The notes below the pieces were generated by a model. That model saw only the letters and a program-made list of their open reading frames with translations, was not told where the DNA came from and ran no database searches. The position numbers were made by a program, and so were the translations under genes. Shown one piece after another: positions 10,456 to 19,191 of a DNA stretch of 64,000 nucleotides. The stretch is taken from NCBI RefSeq assembly GCF_003027925.1, contig NZ_PYPS01000008.1, forward strand, positions 62,001 to 126,000, in the 5' to 3' direction. Each line of letters starts with the position of its first letter. Within the stretch, counting starts at the first letter, position 1. The stretch is from Micromonospora sp. RP3T. GTDB taxonomy: Bacteria > Actinomycetota > Actinomycetes > Mycobacteriales > Micromonosporaceae.

Positions 10456-11455
10456 CGGCGCACTCCTCCACGGCGATCGTCAGGTCGGACACGAGGGCTC
10501 GGGCACGTCTGCGCAGCAGCGGCGCCTGCCCGGGTTCGCCCCGCGCCGCCGCGGCGGTGATCCGCAGCGCGGACCAGTGGTGGGCCACCCGGTCGACGCG
10601 CCGGGCGAGTTCCCGCCAGCGCGGCTCCTCCCGCGCCCGGCCGGCCCGGCGCAGGTAGGCGGCGTGCAGCGCGGTGGAAGCCAGGTGCGGGCCGGCGACG
10701 GTGAAGAGTTCGTCCACCACACCGGCGACCCCGGCCTCGTGCCGGTCGGCCGAGTCGGCCAGGAAGGCCGACAGCCCGGCGATGCCCACCTGCTCGCCGA
10801 ACGGGTCCTCGGCGGCGAAGCCGGCCACGTTGCGCCGCAACGACTCCGGTACGTCCCGGGCCGGGTCGTCGCGGATCGGGCCGTCGACGGCGATGTCGAA
10901 CCAGCGACGGCCGACCGGGACGTCGGCGAAGAACATGTCCCGCTGGTGCACGCCGACGTTCGTGGAGCCGCGGGCGGCGTCGAGGTGCTTGAGGTCCAGC
11001 CAGTCGTGGAACACCGGCGGCACGGCGTCGAGGACGAGCGCCTGGTTGGTGCTGTCGTCGAAGCCGTGCACCACCACCAGGTGGTTGGAGTGCACGTCGT
11101 GGTAGGCGGGGCGGAACGGCAGGTGGAAGTTGTCCACCGCCACCACCGCCGCGCCGCCGCCGCGGATCTGCTCGCGGATCTGCTCCCACGCCTGCTGTTC
11201 GTCGTCGGGCTCGTGCCAGGTGGAGCGGACCGGATGGTAGGGGAGCAGGGCGCCGACCAGCGACCGGCAGCGCGGCAGCGGAAGGTAGTACTCCTCCCGC
11301 CGGGCGTCGCCCAGCCGGTAGCGGAAGCCCCAGTGGGCGCCGAGCACCGGCAGCGGTGCGACGCCCCGTGCCCGCAGCACCGCGGCCACGGACGAGTGCA
11401 GACAGTTTCCGAGCTCGAACCACCAGGGCTCGTACCCGTCCAGCGTTACGCGCAT
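10436..11455 (-). CDS. Uncharacterised protein with BtrH N-terminal-like domain
   Basis: A 339-residue protein. The first 170 residues resemble the butirosin BtrH N-terminal (C39/papain-like) fold: an early Cys in ELGNCLHSS (Cys18), HWGFRY (41-46), a central His in SNHLVVVHGFDD (His125/His130) and a following acidic LDAVPP. The C-terminal half is helical, with no family I recognise. BtrH-type proteins move aminoacyl groups by a Cys-acyl intermediate. It overlaps the next upstream gene by ten bases, so the two products are probably made together and may act as a pair. See the finding on candidate ring-forming proteins. The BtrH similarity is read by eye. Confidence 0.55.
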   Translation of the reverse strand: MRVTLDGYEPWWFELGNCLHSSVAAVLRARGVAPLPVLGAHWGFRYRLGDARREEYYLPLPRCRSLVGALLPYHPVRSTWHEPDDEQQAWEQIREQIRGGGAAVVAVDNFHLPFRPAYHDVHSNHLVVVHGFDDSTNQALVLDAVPPVFHDWLDLKHLDAARGSTNVGVHQRDMFFADVPVGRRWFDIAVDGPIRDDPARDVPESLRRNVAGFAAEDPFGEQVGIAGLSAFLADSADRHEAGVAGVVDELFTVAGPHLASTALHAAYLRRAGRAREEPRWRELARRVDRVAHHWSALRITAAAARGEPGQAPLLRRRARALVSDLTIAVEECADVARAQ

Positions 11456-12042
11456 GACGCCTCCGGCGACTCGGGCGGACGTTCGAGGGTGACGGCGAAC
11501 ACGTGCAGGGCCGGGTTCTCCGGCAGTCGCAGGCCCACCAGCGGCGCCCGCCGGGGCACCGCGACCCGCTGGGCCCACAGCGTGGGGCGCATGTCGGCCT
11601 GTACGTGCCGCGGGTAGTGCAGCCGCGAGCCGCGCAGGGCCGGCGCCTCACCGAAGTGCGCCTGCCCGCCCGGCCACAGGTCGGACACCCGCAGCCACTC
11701 CGGGTCGACCGCGCCGTCGGCGAAGTGCAGCAGCACCGGGTCCTCGGTGCGCCGCTCCGCGGTGGCGAGCAGGTGCAGCCAGTCGTAGCGGCCGATCGGC
11801 ACCTCCAGGTACTGCCCGCGGCAGCGCAGGTGGTCCGGGCCGCCGGCCTCGGCGGTGCGGAACGGGACGCCGTCGACCAGCCAGTGGGGATGCCCGGCGG
11901 GCAGGTCCCCGGTGGCGAAGGTGTTGCCCCAGATGTTGAGCGCCCCGGCGTCGGTCGCGTCGGGTCGGGTGAAACCGGTGGAGTCGAGGTGGTCGGTGAG
12001 GTCGAGCACGCGATGCCGTCCGGTGCCGGCGGCCACTGTCAT
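11446..12042 (-). CDS. Uncharacterised 198-residue protein, partner of the BtrH-like gene
   Basis: I do not recognise this family. The protein has no signal peptide or membrane segment. It is rich in aromatic residues and short alternating hydrophobic strands (YLEVPIGRYDWLHLLATAE, VLLHFADG, LHYPRHVQ, HVFAVTLERP), which suggests a beta-sandwich or jelly-roll like carbohydrate-binding modules. ATG 12042 overlaps the acetyltransferase stop. Its stop lies inside the start of the BtrH-like gene. The conserved position between LysW-pathway genes and the aminotransferase points to a role in making the special amino acid, not in peptide assembly. Confidence 0.7.
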   Translation of the reverse strand: MTVAAGTGRHRVLDLTDHLDSTGFTRPDATDAGALNIWGNTFATGDLPAGHPHWLVDGVPFRTAEAGGPDHLRCRGQYLEVPIGRYDWLHLLATAERRTEDPVLLHFADGAVDPEWLRVSDLWPGGQAHFGEAPALRGSRLHYPRHVQADMRPTLWAQRVAVPRRAPLVGLRLPENPALHVFAVTLERPPESPEASCA

Positions 12043-12887
12043 CCTGTCGTCTCCTTCCTGATCCTGCGCCACAGCGCGAGCGCGTCGGGGTGCAGGTCCC
12101 GGGGCATCAGATGGGCCCGGACGGTGGCCGGCGCGGCGGGCCAGAGCGCCACCGCGGCGGCCCGGACGGGAGCGGTCAGCAGCGGGGCCGGGTCCACCGG
12201 CCACACGTCCACCCCGCGCCAGGCGGCGTCGCCCGCCACCGCCCGGGCGAGCCGGCGGTGCGCCGCCGTTCGCGTCGCCACCGGTCCCCGCCCGGTGCAG
12301 ACCGCCAGTGTCGGGAAGCCCGCCGGGCCGGCGAACCAGGACACCGGCCAGCCGATCGCCGGCTCCCGGGCGGGTCGGGCCACCGCCGGGGTACGCGGCT
12401 GCCGCAGCTCGCGGCGCAGGGTGACCTCGCTCAACGGCTTGTCCGGGCTGGGCCAGTGCGCGACCGGCAGGTAGCCCAGCGGGGGATAGACCGGGGCCAG
12501 GCCCCGTTCGACCACCGCGTGCACCTCGGTGCGGTGGATCCCCTCGGCCGCCAGCGCGTCCTCCAGCAGGGCGAGCGCCCGGGCGGCGACCGCCCGGCCA
12601 CGCCAGGCCGGCAGGACGCTGATCCGCTCGACGCGGTGCGTCGGCGACACCGCGTCGGGGACGGGCCTGCTGCGCAACGCGCCGACCGGGCGCCCGTCGA
12701 GCCGGGCCAGCCACAGCCGGCAACCGGCGTCGACCTGCGCCGCCACCGACGCCGCGGTGTCCCGCGCGCCGTCGGGGACCGGCAGCCCGTCGACCGGATC
12801 GGAGCCGGTGTACGCGGCCCGGGTCAGCTCCGCGACCAGCGTCACGCACGCGGCGGTGCCCGGGGCGGGGGTGAGGGTGAGGGTCAT
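12039..12887 (-). CDS. GNAT-family N-acetyltransferase
   Basis: A 282-residue protein. The N-terminal half (about 60-150) has the GNAT core: GRPVGALRSRP, then VERISVLPAWRGRAVAARAL with the acetyl-CoA pyrophosphate-binding R/Q-x-x-G-x-A-like turn. The C-terminal 130 residues may be a second, degenerate GNAT repeat. It overlaps lysK and the next gene by four bases. In azinomycin-type pathways an N-acetyl group protects the amino acid after release from the carrier; acetylation of an amino group of the LysW-derived product, or self-resistance by acetylation, are both possible. Confidence 0.75.
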   Translation of the reverse strand: MTLTLTPAPGTAACVTLVAELTRAAYTGSDPVDGLPVPDGARDTAASVAAQVDAGCRLWLARLDGRPVGALRSRPVPDAVSPTHRVERISVLPAWRGRAVAARALALLEDALAAEGIHRTEVHAVVERGLAPVYPPLGYLPVAHWPSPDKPLSEVTLRRELRQPRTPAVARPAREPAIGWPVSWFAGPAGFPTLAVCTGRGPVATRTAAHRRLARAVAGDAAWRGVDVWPVDPAPLLTAPVRAAAVALWPAAPATVRAHLMPRDLHPDALALWRRIRKETTG

Positions 12888-13960
12888 CGGCCACCGCCGG
12901 TGTCGAGCAGGCCCGGCAGCGCGTCCAGCGCGCTGCCGAGCACCTGGATCCCGCGCAGGTACTCCCGCTCGGAGACCTGCTCGTTCGGGGCGTGGTCGAG
13001 CGAGCTGTCGCCGGGCCCGTACGCCACCATGGGCACCGGCCAGCTCCCGGCCACCACGTTCATGTCCGAGGTGCCGGTCTTCACCTTGAACGTCGGGGTG
13101 CCGCCGTGTTCCCGCACCGCGGCGGCGAACGCCCGCGCCAGCGGGGTGGACCGCCGGCCCACCACGGCCGGCACGCTGCTCGTGGCGCGGACCTTGCCCG
13201 GGTGGGCCCGCTCGGTCAGCCACGCGAGCAGGCCGTCCGGGTCGGTGCCCGGGGCGGTGCGCAGGTCCACCCGCAGCCGCGCGTGGGTGATCGTGCCGCT
13301 GGCCCGCAGCAACGTCGCGGTGGTGTGGTGGAACAGCCCCTCGCCGGGGTCGACGGCGGGGAACCGCTCCGCCACCGCCTGCCAGAACTCGCCCGCCAGG
13401 TGCGCCGCCTTGGCCCCCGGGTGGGCCGAGTGCGCCGACGGGCAGGTCACCTCGTACTCGACCATCAGCTGTCCCTTGTAGCCCAGGGTGATGCCGGACC
13501 AGCCGCTGGGCTCGCCGATGACGACCACCTGCGGCGCCGCGAGCGTGCGGGTCAGGTGCCACGCGCCGGGGGACTCCTCGGTCTCCTCGCCGACCGCGCC
13601 GACCACCAGCAGCGTGCCCGGGAACGCGCGCCGGGCGGCGGCCGCGCAGAGCATCGCCGCCAGCGGCGACTTGGCGTCCACCGCGCCCCGGCCGTGCAGC
13701 ACGCCGTGCTGGCGGCGCACCGGCACCGGGCCGGCGATCTCGTCGCGGACGGTGTCCAGGTGTCCGAGCAGCAGGACGGTGGGACCCTCGCCGGTCCCGG
13801 TACGCAGCACCAGGTTGCCCACGTCGTCCACCCGCGCGGACAGGCCGGCGGCGTGCATCTGGTCGCGCAGGAACCAGGCCAGGGTGGTCTCCGCGCCGGA
13901 GGGGGACGGGATCGCGAGCATGCCGTGCAGCAGGCCGACCGGGTCGATGTCGGGGCTCAC
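12884..13960 (-). CDS. lysK: LysK-type metallo-carboxypeptidase (releases amino acid from LysW)
   Basis: A 358-residue M20-family amidohydrolase. Metal ligands are recognisable: HLD (His67, Asp69), GAVDAKSP (Asp95) and GEETEES (catalytic Glu125/126). The dimerisation domain lies in the middle (about 165-270). LysK-type enzymes cut the gamma-glutamyl isopeptide bond between the LysW C-terminal Glu and the finished amino acid. GTG 13960 overlaps the lysZ stop (GTGA). It ends the lysW-X-Y-Z-K block, so the product is expected to be released here as a free amino acid before use by the NRPS. Confidence 0.87.
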   Translation of the reverse strand: MSPDIDPVGLLHGMLAIPSPSGAETTLAWFLRDQMHAAGLSARVDDVGNLVLRTGTGEGPTVLLLGHLDTVRDEIAGPVPVRRQHGVLHGRGAVDAKSPLAAMLCAAAARRAFPGTLLVVGAVGEETEESPGAWHLTRTLAAPQVVVIGEPSGWSGITLGYKGQLMVEYEVTCPSAHSAHPGAKAAHLAGEFWQAVAERFPAVDPGEGLFHHTTATLLRASGTITHARLRVDLRTAPGTDPDGLLAWLTERAHPGKVRATSSVPAVVGRRSTPLARAFAAAVREHGGTPTFKVKTGTSDMNVVAGSWPVPMVAYGPGDSSLDHAPNEQVSEREYLRGIQVLGSALDALPGLLDTGGGR

Positions 13961-14808
13961 GCGGTCACCTCCGGGTGGGCGAGGCGGACCCGGGTGCCGG
14001 CGCCGTCGAGCGCCCGCCGCACCGGGCGGTCGACGCCGCCGTGGGCCACCAGCACGGTGGCGACCCCGCCGCGGAGCGCCTCGCGCGCCGCGATCAGCTT
14101 CAGGCCCATGCCGCCCTCCACGCGTACGCCGGGCAGCGTGACCGCCCCGTCGCCCGGCGGCAGCAGGACCTCGGGCAGCGGTTCGGTGTCCTCCGGGCGG
14201 GCGAGCACGCCGGGGGCGCCGGTCAGCAGCACGAGCGCGGTGGCGCGCAGGGTGGCGGCGAGGGCGCCGGCCACCCGGTCCGCGTTGACGTTCACCGGCG
14301 CGCCGTCCGCGCCGAGCGCCGGGGGTGAGACCACCGGCAGGTAGCCGCCGGCGAGCAGACGGTGCAGCAGATCGGCGCGGACCTCGGTGATCCGCCCACC
14401 GCGCCCGCCCCGCAGCAGCATCCGGCGACCGGCGACGACCGCGACCTGGTCGCGTTTGAGCGCGGCGCGCAGCAGCCCGCCGTCGAGTCCGGTCAACCCG
14501 ACCGCGGGAACTCCGTGCCGGTCGAGTTCGGTCACCAGCGTCGGCTTGACCCGCCCGACCATCGCCATGGTGAGCACGTCCAGGCTGGCGGCGTCGGTGT
14601 GCCGGAACCGCACCCCCGACGCCGAGGTGTGGAAGCGCTGCGGCACGCCGAGTTGCGCCGCCAGCGCCTCGGTGGCGGCGGATCCGCCGTGCACGAGCAC
14701 CACCCGGTGGGTGGCGGTGAGGGCCGCGGCGTCGGCGCAGATGCCGACCGGGTCCACTCCGGCGTTGCCCCCGGACTTGACGACGACGAGCGGACGCACG
14801 GCGGTCAC
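13957..14808 (-). CDS. lysZ: LysZ-type [LysW]-aminoadipate/glutamate kinase
   Basis: A 283-residue amino acid kinase of the N-acetylglutamate kinase fold: VVKSGGNAG at the N terminus (ATP-binding Lys), VLVHGGSAATE, and NVNADRVAGALAA near residue 190. It phosphorylates the side-chain carboxylate of the amino acid carried on LysW. GTG 14808 overlaps the lysY stop. Adjacent lysX and lysY confirm the LysW version over the primary arginine pathway. Confidence 0.87.
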   Translation of the reverse strand: MTAVRPLVVVKSGGNAGVDPVGICADAAALTATHRVVLVHGGSAATEALAAQLGVPQRFHTSASGVRFRHTDAASLDVLTMAMVGRVKPTLVTELDRHGVPAVGLTGLDGGLLRAALKRDQVAVVAGRRMLLRGGRGGRITEVRADLLHRLLAGGYLPVVSPPALGADGAPVNVNADRVAGALAATLRATALVLLTGAPGVLARPEDTEPLPEVLLPPGDGAVTLPGVRVEGGMGLKLIAAREALRGGVATVLVAHGGVDRPVRRALDGAGTRVRLAHPEVTA

Positions 14809-15827
14809 ACCGGGAACAGGCCGGGGAAACCCAGCCCGGTCGTCTCGGGCCAACCGTGCCGGACGTTGAGCGCCTGCACCGCGGCGCCGGCCCCGCCCTT
14901 GACCAGGTTGTCCAGCGCCGCCACGACGGTCGCCCGTCCGCCGTCGGGGCGCAGCGCGAAGCCGACGTCGCAGCGGTTGGTGCCGGTGAGGATCTTCGGC
15001 TCCGGGAGGCGGACCGCGCCGGTGCGCTGGGCGACCACCCGGACGAACGGGCTGTCCCGGTAGAAGTCCCGGTAGACCGCGCGCACGGCCCGGTCGTCGG
15101 GCCGGCCGGCCAGCGGCACCCGGCACACCACCTGCACGCCGCGCACCGCCTCGACACCGGTGGCGGTCATCTCCACCGGCACGCCCACCACCTGGGCTAT
15201 CTCCGCCTCGTGCCGGTGCCCGGCCGGCGCGAAGACCCGCATGGCGCCGCTGCGGACCGGATGGTGGCCGGCGTCCGACGCGCTCGCCCCGGAGCCGGAC
15301 GACCCGGTGCGCGCGTCGACAAGCACCGTGCCGTCGATCAGTCCCGCCTCGGCCAGCGGGGCGAGCCCGAGGATCGCCGCGGTCGCCATGCAGCCGGGCA
15401 CGCTCATCCGGTCGGCGGTGCGCAGCCGGTCCCGGTACAGCTCCGGCACCGCCGGGGTGAACGTGTCCAGCAGTTCCGGCGCGCCGTGCGCCACCCCGTA
15501 GTGGTCCCGGTAGCGGTCCCCGTCGCGCAGCCGGAAGTCCCCGCTGAGGTCGACCACCTGCTTGGCCCGGCCGAGCAGGCCGGGCAGCACCGACATCGCG
15601 GTGCGGTGCGGGGCGGCGCAGAACAGCACGTCGCAGTCGTCGATCTCGTCGTGCGCGACGAAGGTCAGGTCGGTCAGCCCGCGCAGGTTCGGGTTGGTGC
15701 GGGTGACCGGCCGGCCGGCGAACCGGGTCGAGGTCACCTGGGCGAGGTCGAGGTGGGGGTGGTCGAGGAGCAGGCGCACGAGTTCACCCCCGATGAAGCC
15801 GCCCGCCCCGAGCACCGTCGCCCGCAT
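14805..15827 (-). CDS. lysY: LysY-type [LysW]-acyl-phosphate reductase
   Basis: A 340-residue ArgC/LysY NADPH-dependent reductase. The dinucleotide-binding motif LGAGGFIGGE is at residues 6-15, and the catalytic Cys146 is in SVPGCMATAA. It reduces the carrier-bound acyl phosphate to the semialdehyde. In primary metabolism an aminotransferase (LysJ) would follow. No class III LysJ homologue lies in the block, and a transketolase pair is present instead, which suggests the semialdehyde is the acceptor for a two-carbon transfer. It overlaps lysX (TGATG) and lysZ. Confidence 0.88.
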   Translation of the reverse strand: MRATVLGAGGFIGGELVRLLLDHPHLDLAQVTSTRFAGRPVTRTNPNLRGLTDLTFVAHDEIDDCDVLFCAAPHRTAMSVLPGLLGRAKQVVDLSGDFRLRDGDRYRDHYGVAHGAPELLDTFTPAVPELYRDRLRTADRMSVPGCMATAAILGLAPLAEAGLIDGTVLVDARTGSSGSGASASDAGHHPVRSGAMRVFAPAGHRHEAEIAQVVGVPVEMTATGVEAVRGVQVVCRVPLAGRPDDRAVRAVYRDFYRDSPFVRVVAQRTGAVRLPEPKILTGTNRCDVGFALRPDGGRATVVAALDNLVKGGAGAAVQALNVRHGWPETTGLGFPGLFPV

Positions 15828-16675
15828 CACTCGACCAGCCCCAGCACGTGCTCGACGATGGCGTCGGCGAGATCGACGTCGGTCACCGACTGGAGGGCCC
15901 GGAACTCGGTGCCGTGGTTGACCTCCAGCGCCATGAGCCGGCCATCGTTGTCCTCCACGACGTCCACCCCGAGCACCCCGCTGCCGACCGCGCGGGCGGC
16001 GTCGGTGGCGAGCTTGGCGAGATCCGGGGTGAGCCGGCACGGCGCGGGTTCGGCGCCGAGCGCGGCGTTGGTGCGCCAGTGCTCCGAGCGGCGGTACATG
16101 GCGGCCACCGGCTGGTCCCCGACGATCAGGACCCGGATGTCGCGGCCGGGCTTGTCGACCCAGTCCTGCACGCAGGTCACCCGGTGCTGGGGGCCGGGCA
16201 GTTGGCTGCGGTGCTCCAGGAGGTTCGTGGCGGTCTCCTGGTCGGGCACCCGGGCCACGAGCCGGCCCCACGAGCCGACCACCGGTTTGATCACGGCCGG
16301 GTAGCCGATCTCGTCGCACGCCTGCACGGCGGCGGGCTCGGAGAGGGTCACCAGGGTACGGGGGGTGGCGACGCCGTGCCGGGCGAAGGCCAGCGCGGTG
16401 AGCGCCTTGTCGCCACACATCTCGATGACCGACGAGTTGTTCACGGTGACGGAGCCGGTCGCCTCCAGGGCGCGGGCGGTGTAGCGGGCCGAGGTCAGCG
16501 AGATCTCCCGGATCAGGGCGACGCCGTCCACGATCGGCGACTGGGTCGGTTCGATGATCAGCTCGCGGGGGTCCAGCACGTGGTGCCGCACGCCCCGGCC
16601 GCGCAGCGCCTCCAGCAGCGCGCGCTCCTCGGCCCGGATCCGCGAGGCGACCAGCACGACGTCGACGTCACTCAC
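15827..16675 (-). CDS. lysX: LysX-type ATP-grasp ligase (loads amino acid on LysW)
   Basis: A 282-residue RimK-like ATP-grasp enzyme: GYPAVIKPVVGSWGR (ATP-binding Lys and glycine-rich loop), QDWVDKPGRDIRV, and the C-terminal metal/substrate segment LMALEVNHGTEFRAL. It joins the alpha-amino group of glutamate or aminoadipate to the C-terminal Glu of LysW. Which substrate it prefers cannot be decided by eye. GTG 16675 lies eight bases inside the lysW gene, typical of coupled carrier-ligase pairs. Confidence 0.9.
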   Translation of the reverse strand: MSDVDVVLVASRIRAEERALLEALRGRGVRHHVLDPRELIIEPTQSPIVDGVALIREISLTSARYTARALEATGSVTVNNSSVIEMCGDKALTALAFARHGVATPRTLVTLSEPAAVQACDEIGYPAVIKPVVGSWGRLVARVPDQETATNLLEHRSQLPGPQHRVTCVQDWVDKPGRDIRVLIVGDQPVAAMYRRSEHWRTNAALGAEPAPCRLTPDLAKLATDAARAVGSGVLGVDVVEDNDGRLMALEVNHGTEFRALQSVTDVDLADAIVEHVLGLVE

Positions 16676-16838
16676 CCCAGTCCTCCTCCACCTCGGGCGC
16701 CCGCGCCAGCAACGGCGGGTCGACGCCGACCACCTCCAGTTCGCTGTCGCACTCGCGACAGACGAGGATCTCGCTGACCAGGGCTTCCCCGGGCACCGGC
16801 ACGCTGGCCGCGCAGTCCGGGCAGGCGACTGTGGACAT
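16668..16838 (-). CDS. lysW: LysW amino-group carrier protein
   Basis: A 56-residue acidic carrier. Zinc-binding Cys pairs are at Cys6/Cys9 (ACPDCA) and Cys27/Cys30 (VCRECD), and the diagnostic C terminus EEDWGE ends in the Glu whose side-chain carboxylate accepts the amino acid. The ribosome site (AAGGAGGAGAC) before ATG 16838 is very strong, fitting a protein needed in stoichiometric amounts. Sitting inside an NRPS operon with its own lysX, it is a biosynthetic (secondary-metabolism) carrier. Confidence 0.95.
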   Translation of the reverse strand: MSTVACPDCAASVPVPGEALVSEILVCRECDSELEVVGVDPPLLARAPEVEEDWGE

Positions 16839-16861
16839 GTCTCCTCCTTGGGTGGGTAGGG

Positions 16862-18130
16862 TCAGGGTGCGGTCGATCGCTGGGCGGTCACCGTCGGGGC
16901 TTCCTCGCGTCTGCGTACGCCGCGCAGCGCCGGCGTGGCGGCGCTCGCGACCGAGGCGGCGAGCGCGAGCAGACCGCAGACCACGAACGCGGTGGCCGCC
17001 GACACATCGAGCAGGACGCCGGTGAGCAGTGCGGACAGGGGTGCCGTGCCGTAGCCGGTGAGCGCGTACCAGGACATGACCCGGCCGAGGTACTCCGGCG
17101 CGGCGGCGGACTGGAGGGCGGCGGCGGTGAGTACGGCGGCGAGGCCGCCGGTGACGCCGACGGTGGTGGCGAAGGCGAGCCCGGTGAGGGCGCCCGGGGC
17201 GATCCCGATGCCGATGACGGCGGCGCCGTTGAGCCCGCCGAGCAGCGCCAGGCGCACCCCCGGGCGGGGCGCGGCGGGCAGGACACCGGCGGCCATGCTG
17301 CCGACCAGGGTGCCGACACCGAAGGCGGCGAACAGCCAGCCCATCATCTGCGGGCTGTCGTAGACCTCCCGGGCCAGGCCCGGCACCCCCACGTTCATCG
17401 GCCCGGTCAGCGCCAGGTTGAGCACCAGCAGCAGGACGACCAGCACCCGGATCTCGCCGGTGCGCCAGACGTAGCCGCTGCCGGCGGCGACCGCGCGCAG
17501 CAGCCCGGTGCTGGCCGGGGGGACCTCCCTCGGCCGGCGGGGGCGTACCCGTAGCGCCAGCAGCGCCGCCACCGCGAACAGCGCCGCGCACAGCAGCAGC
17601 GGCGGCAGGCTGCCCAGCCCACCGATGAACACCCCGGCGACGGCCGGCCCGACGATGGTGCCGATGCTGAAGACCGTCCGGTGGGCGCTGTTGGCGGCGG
17701 TGACCTCGTCGGGCTCCACGCTCAACGGCACCATCGTCGACACGGCGGGCAGGAACAGCGCGTCGACCGCGCCGGAGAGCAACCGGGCCAGCAGGATGTG
17801 CCACAGCTGCACCGTGCCCAGCGCCACCGGCACGGCGAGCAGTGCGGTGACCGAGGCCCGGACGCCGTAGGACGCCACCATCACCCAGCGCGGGTCGAAC
17901 CGGTCGGTCAGCGCGCCGCCGAGCAGGATCAGCACCAGCCGGGGGAGCCCGCCAACGAGCAGCGTGACGCCGAGGGCGAGGCCCGAGCCGGTCAGTTCCA
18001 GGGTGAGCCAGGACAGCACGGCCAGTTGCGCGGCCCCGGCGAGCACGGCGCTGACCTCGCCGAACCACAGCACCCGGAACTCGGGGCGCCGCAGCGGCCG
18101 GCGCAGTCGCTGCCATCCGTCCCAGGTCAT
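16862..18130 (-). CDS. MFS exporter, likely product efflux/self-resistance
   Basis: A 422-residue major facilitator with about 12 hydrophobic segments. The loop motif TDRFDPRWVM (2-3 loop) and the drug-exporter-like character (related to MdtH/TetA and Bcr types) are visible. ATG 18130 overlaps the preceding dehydrogenase stop, so it is made with the biosynthetic enzymes. Export of the peptide or its reactive intermediate is the likely role. Confidence 0.85.
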   Translation of the reverse strand: MTWDGWQRLRRPLRRPEFRVLWFGEVSAVLAGAAQLAVLSWLTLELTGSGLALGVTLLVGGLPRLVLILLGGALTDRFDPRWVMVASYGVRASVTALLAVPVALGTVQLWHILLARLLSGAVDALFLPAVSTMVPLSVEPDEVTAANSAHRTVFSIGTIVGPAVAGVFIGGLGSLPPLLLCAALFAVAALLALRVRPRRPREVPPASTGLLRAVAAGSGYVWRTGEIRVLVVLLLVLNLALTGPMNVGVPGLAREVYDSPQMMGWLFAAFGVGTLVGSMAAGVLPAAPRPGVRLALLGGLNGAAVIGIGIAPGALTGLAFATTVGVTGGLAAVLTAAALQSAAAPEYLGRVMSWYALTGYGTAPLSALLTGVLLDVSAATAFVVCGLLALAASVASAATPALRGVRRREEAPTVTAQRSTAP

Positions 18131-19191
18131 CGGTCATCCGCCCCGAAGAAGCGGTGGGGGAGCCCGTCGTGCGCAGCCAACGCCGCGCCGGCCAGCCGGT
18201 CGAGGCCGCGCGGGGTGCCCAGCCGCAGCGCGTCCACGTGGACGTGGCGGTGCAGGTCGGCGACGTCCGCCCGGTCGGTGAGGCCGACCGAGCCGTGGAC
18301 GTGCAACGCGAGCGCGGTCGCGGTCCGGGCCACCCGTGCGGCGGTGGCGAGCGCCTGGGCGGCGATCCGCTGCACCTCGTGCCCGGGCAGGTCCCGGTGC
18401 ACCGTCGAGGCGGCGTACCGGCTGAGCATCCGGGCGCCCTCGGTGCGCGCCGCCGCCGCGGCGAGGGGGAAGGACACCGCCTGGAAGGAGGCCAGCGGGG
18501 CGCCGAACTGGCGACGGCGGGCGGCGTGCCGTTCGGCGGTGACGACGGCGGTCTCGGCGATGCCGACGAGGTACGCGGCGAGCCGGACCCGGGCGGCGGC
18601 GAGCAGCCGCGGCCAGGTGGACGGGGCGAGCGCGCGCTGCCGGGCCGCCACGGCGGTCAGGCGCACCTCGGCGGCCGGGCCGCCGGGCACGGTGAGCCCG
18701 GCCGCGCACGTGGGCACGGTGGCGATCCGCGCCGCGCCGTCGCGGCCCGGCGTGACCACGACCAGCAGGTCGGCCCGGTCGGCGTGGCGGACGTGGCGCA
18801 GCAGCCCGGTCAGGGTGTCGTCGACGGTGACGGTGCCGGTGGTGGTGCCCGGCGTGGCGGCGAGCCGTTCGTCGACGGCCACCGCCGCTCCGGCGACGCC
18901 GGCCCGCACCCGGGCCGCCGCCCGCTCGTCCCCGGCGGCGGACAGCAGGTCCACGGCGAACAGCACGTCCAGGTACGGTGAGCCCGGCAGGGCCGCGCCG
19001 ACCGCCTCCGCGCCGGGCGCGTCGACCGGGACCGGGTCACTCGGATCAAGCAGTCCCGCGGCGGCGAGCAGCCGCCACCGCGCGCTCGCGGCGTAGCGCG
19101 GCGAGGTGTCGGGTTCGTGGCCCGCCCGGGCCAGCACCGCCTGCCGGGCGCGGGCCCGCCGGCGTTCCCGCTCGGTGTCGGTCAGGTCCAT
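18127..19191 (-). CDS. Acyl-CoA dehydrogenase-like protein, divergent subunit
   Basis: A 354-residue protein of the acyl-CoA dehydrogenase fold, shorter and less conserved than its partner. The C-terminal helical domain is clear (RRQFGAPLASFQAVSFPLA, then QALATAARVARTATALALHVHGSVGLT). The middle beta-domain is weak, and I cannot see a catalytic Glu at the usual place. It starts at the stop of the adjacent dehydrogenase (TGATG). Adjacent pairs of one complete and one reduced member form alpha2-beta2 dehydrogenases in actinomycetes (FadE-type), so it is probably the non-catalytic partner. Confidence 0.8.
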   Translation of the reverse strand: MDLTDTERERRRARARQAVLARAGHEPDTSPRYAASARWRLLAAAGLLDPSDPVPVDAPGAEAVGAALPGSPYLDVLFAVDLLSAAGDERAAARVRAGVAGAAVAVDERLAATPGTTTGTVTVDDTLTGLLRHVRHADRADLLVVVTPGRDGAARIATVPTCAAGLTVPGGPAAEVRLTAVAARQRALAPSTWPRLLAAARVRLAAYLVGIAETAVVTAERHAARRRQFGAPLASFQAVSFPLAAAAARTEGARMLSRYAASTVHRDLPGHEVQRIAAQALATAARVARTATALALHVHGSVGLTDRADVADLHRHVHVDALRLGTPRGLDRLAGAALAAHDGLPHRFFGADDR

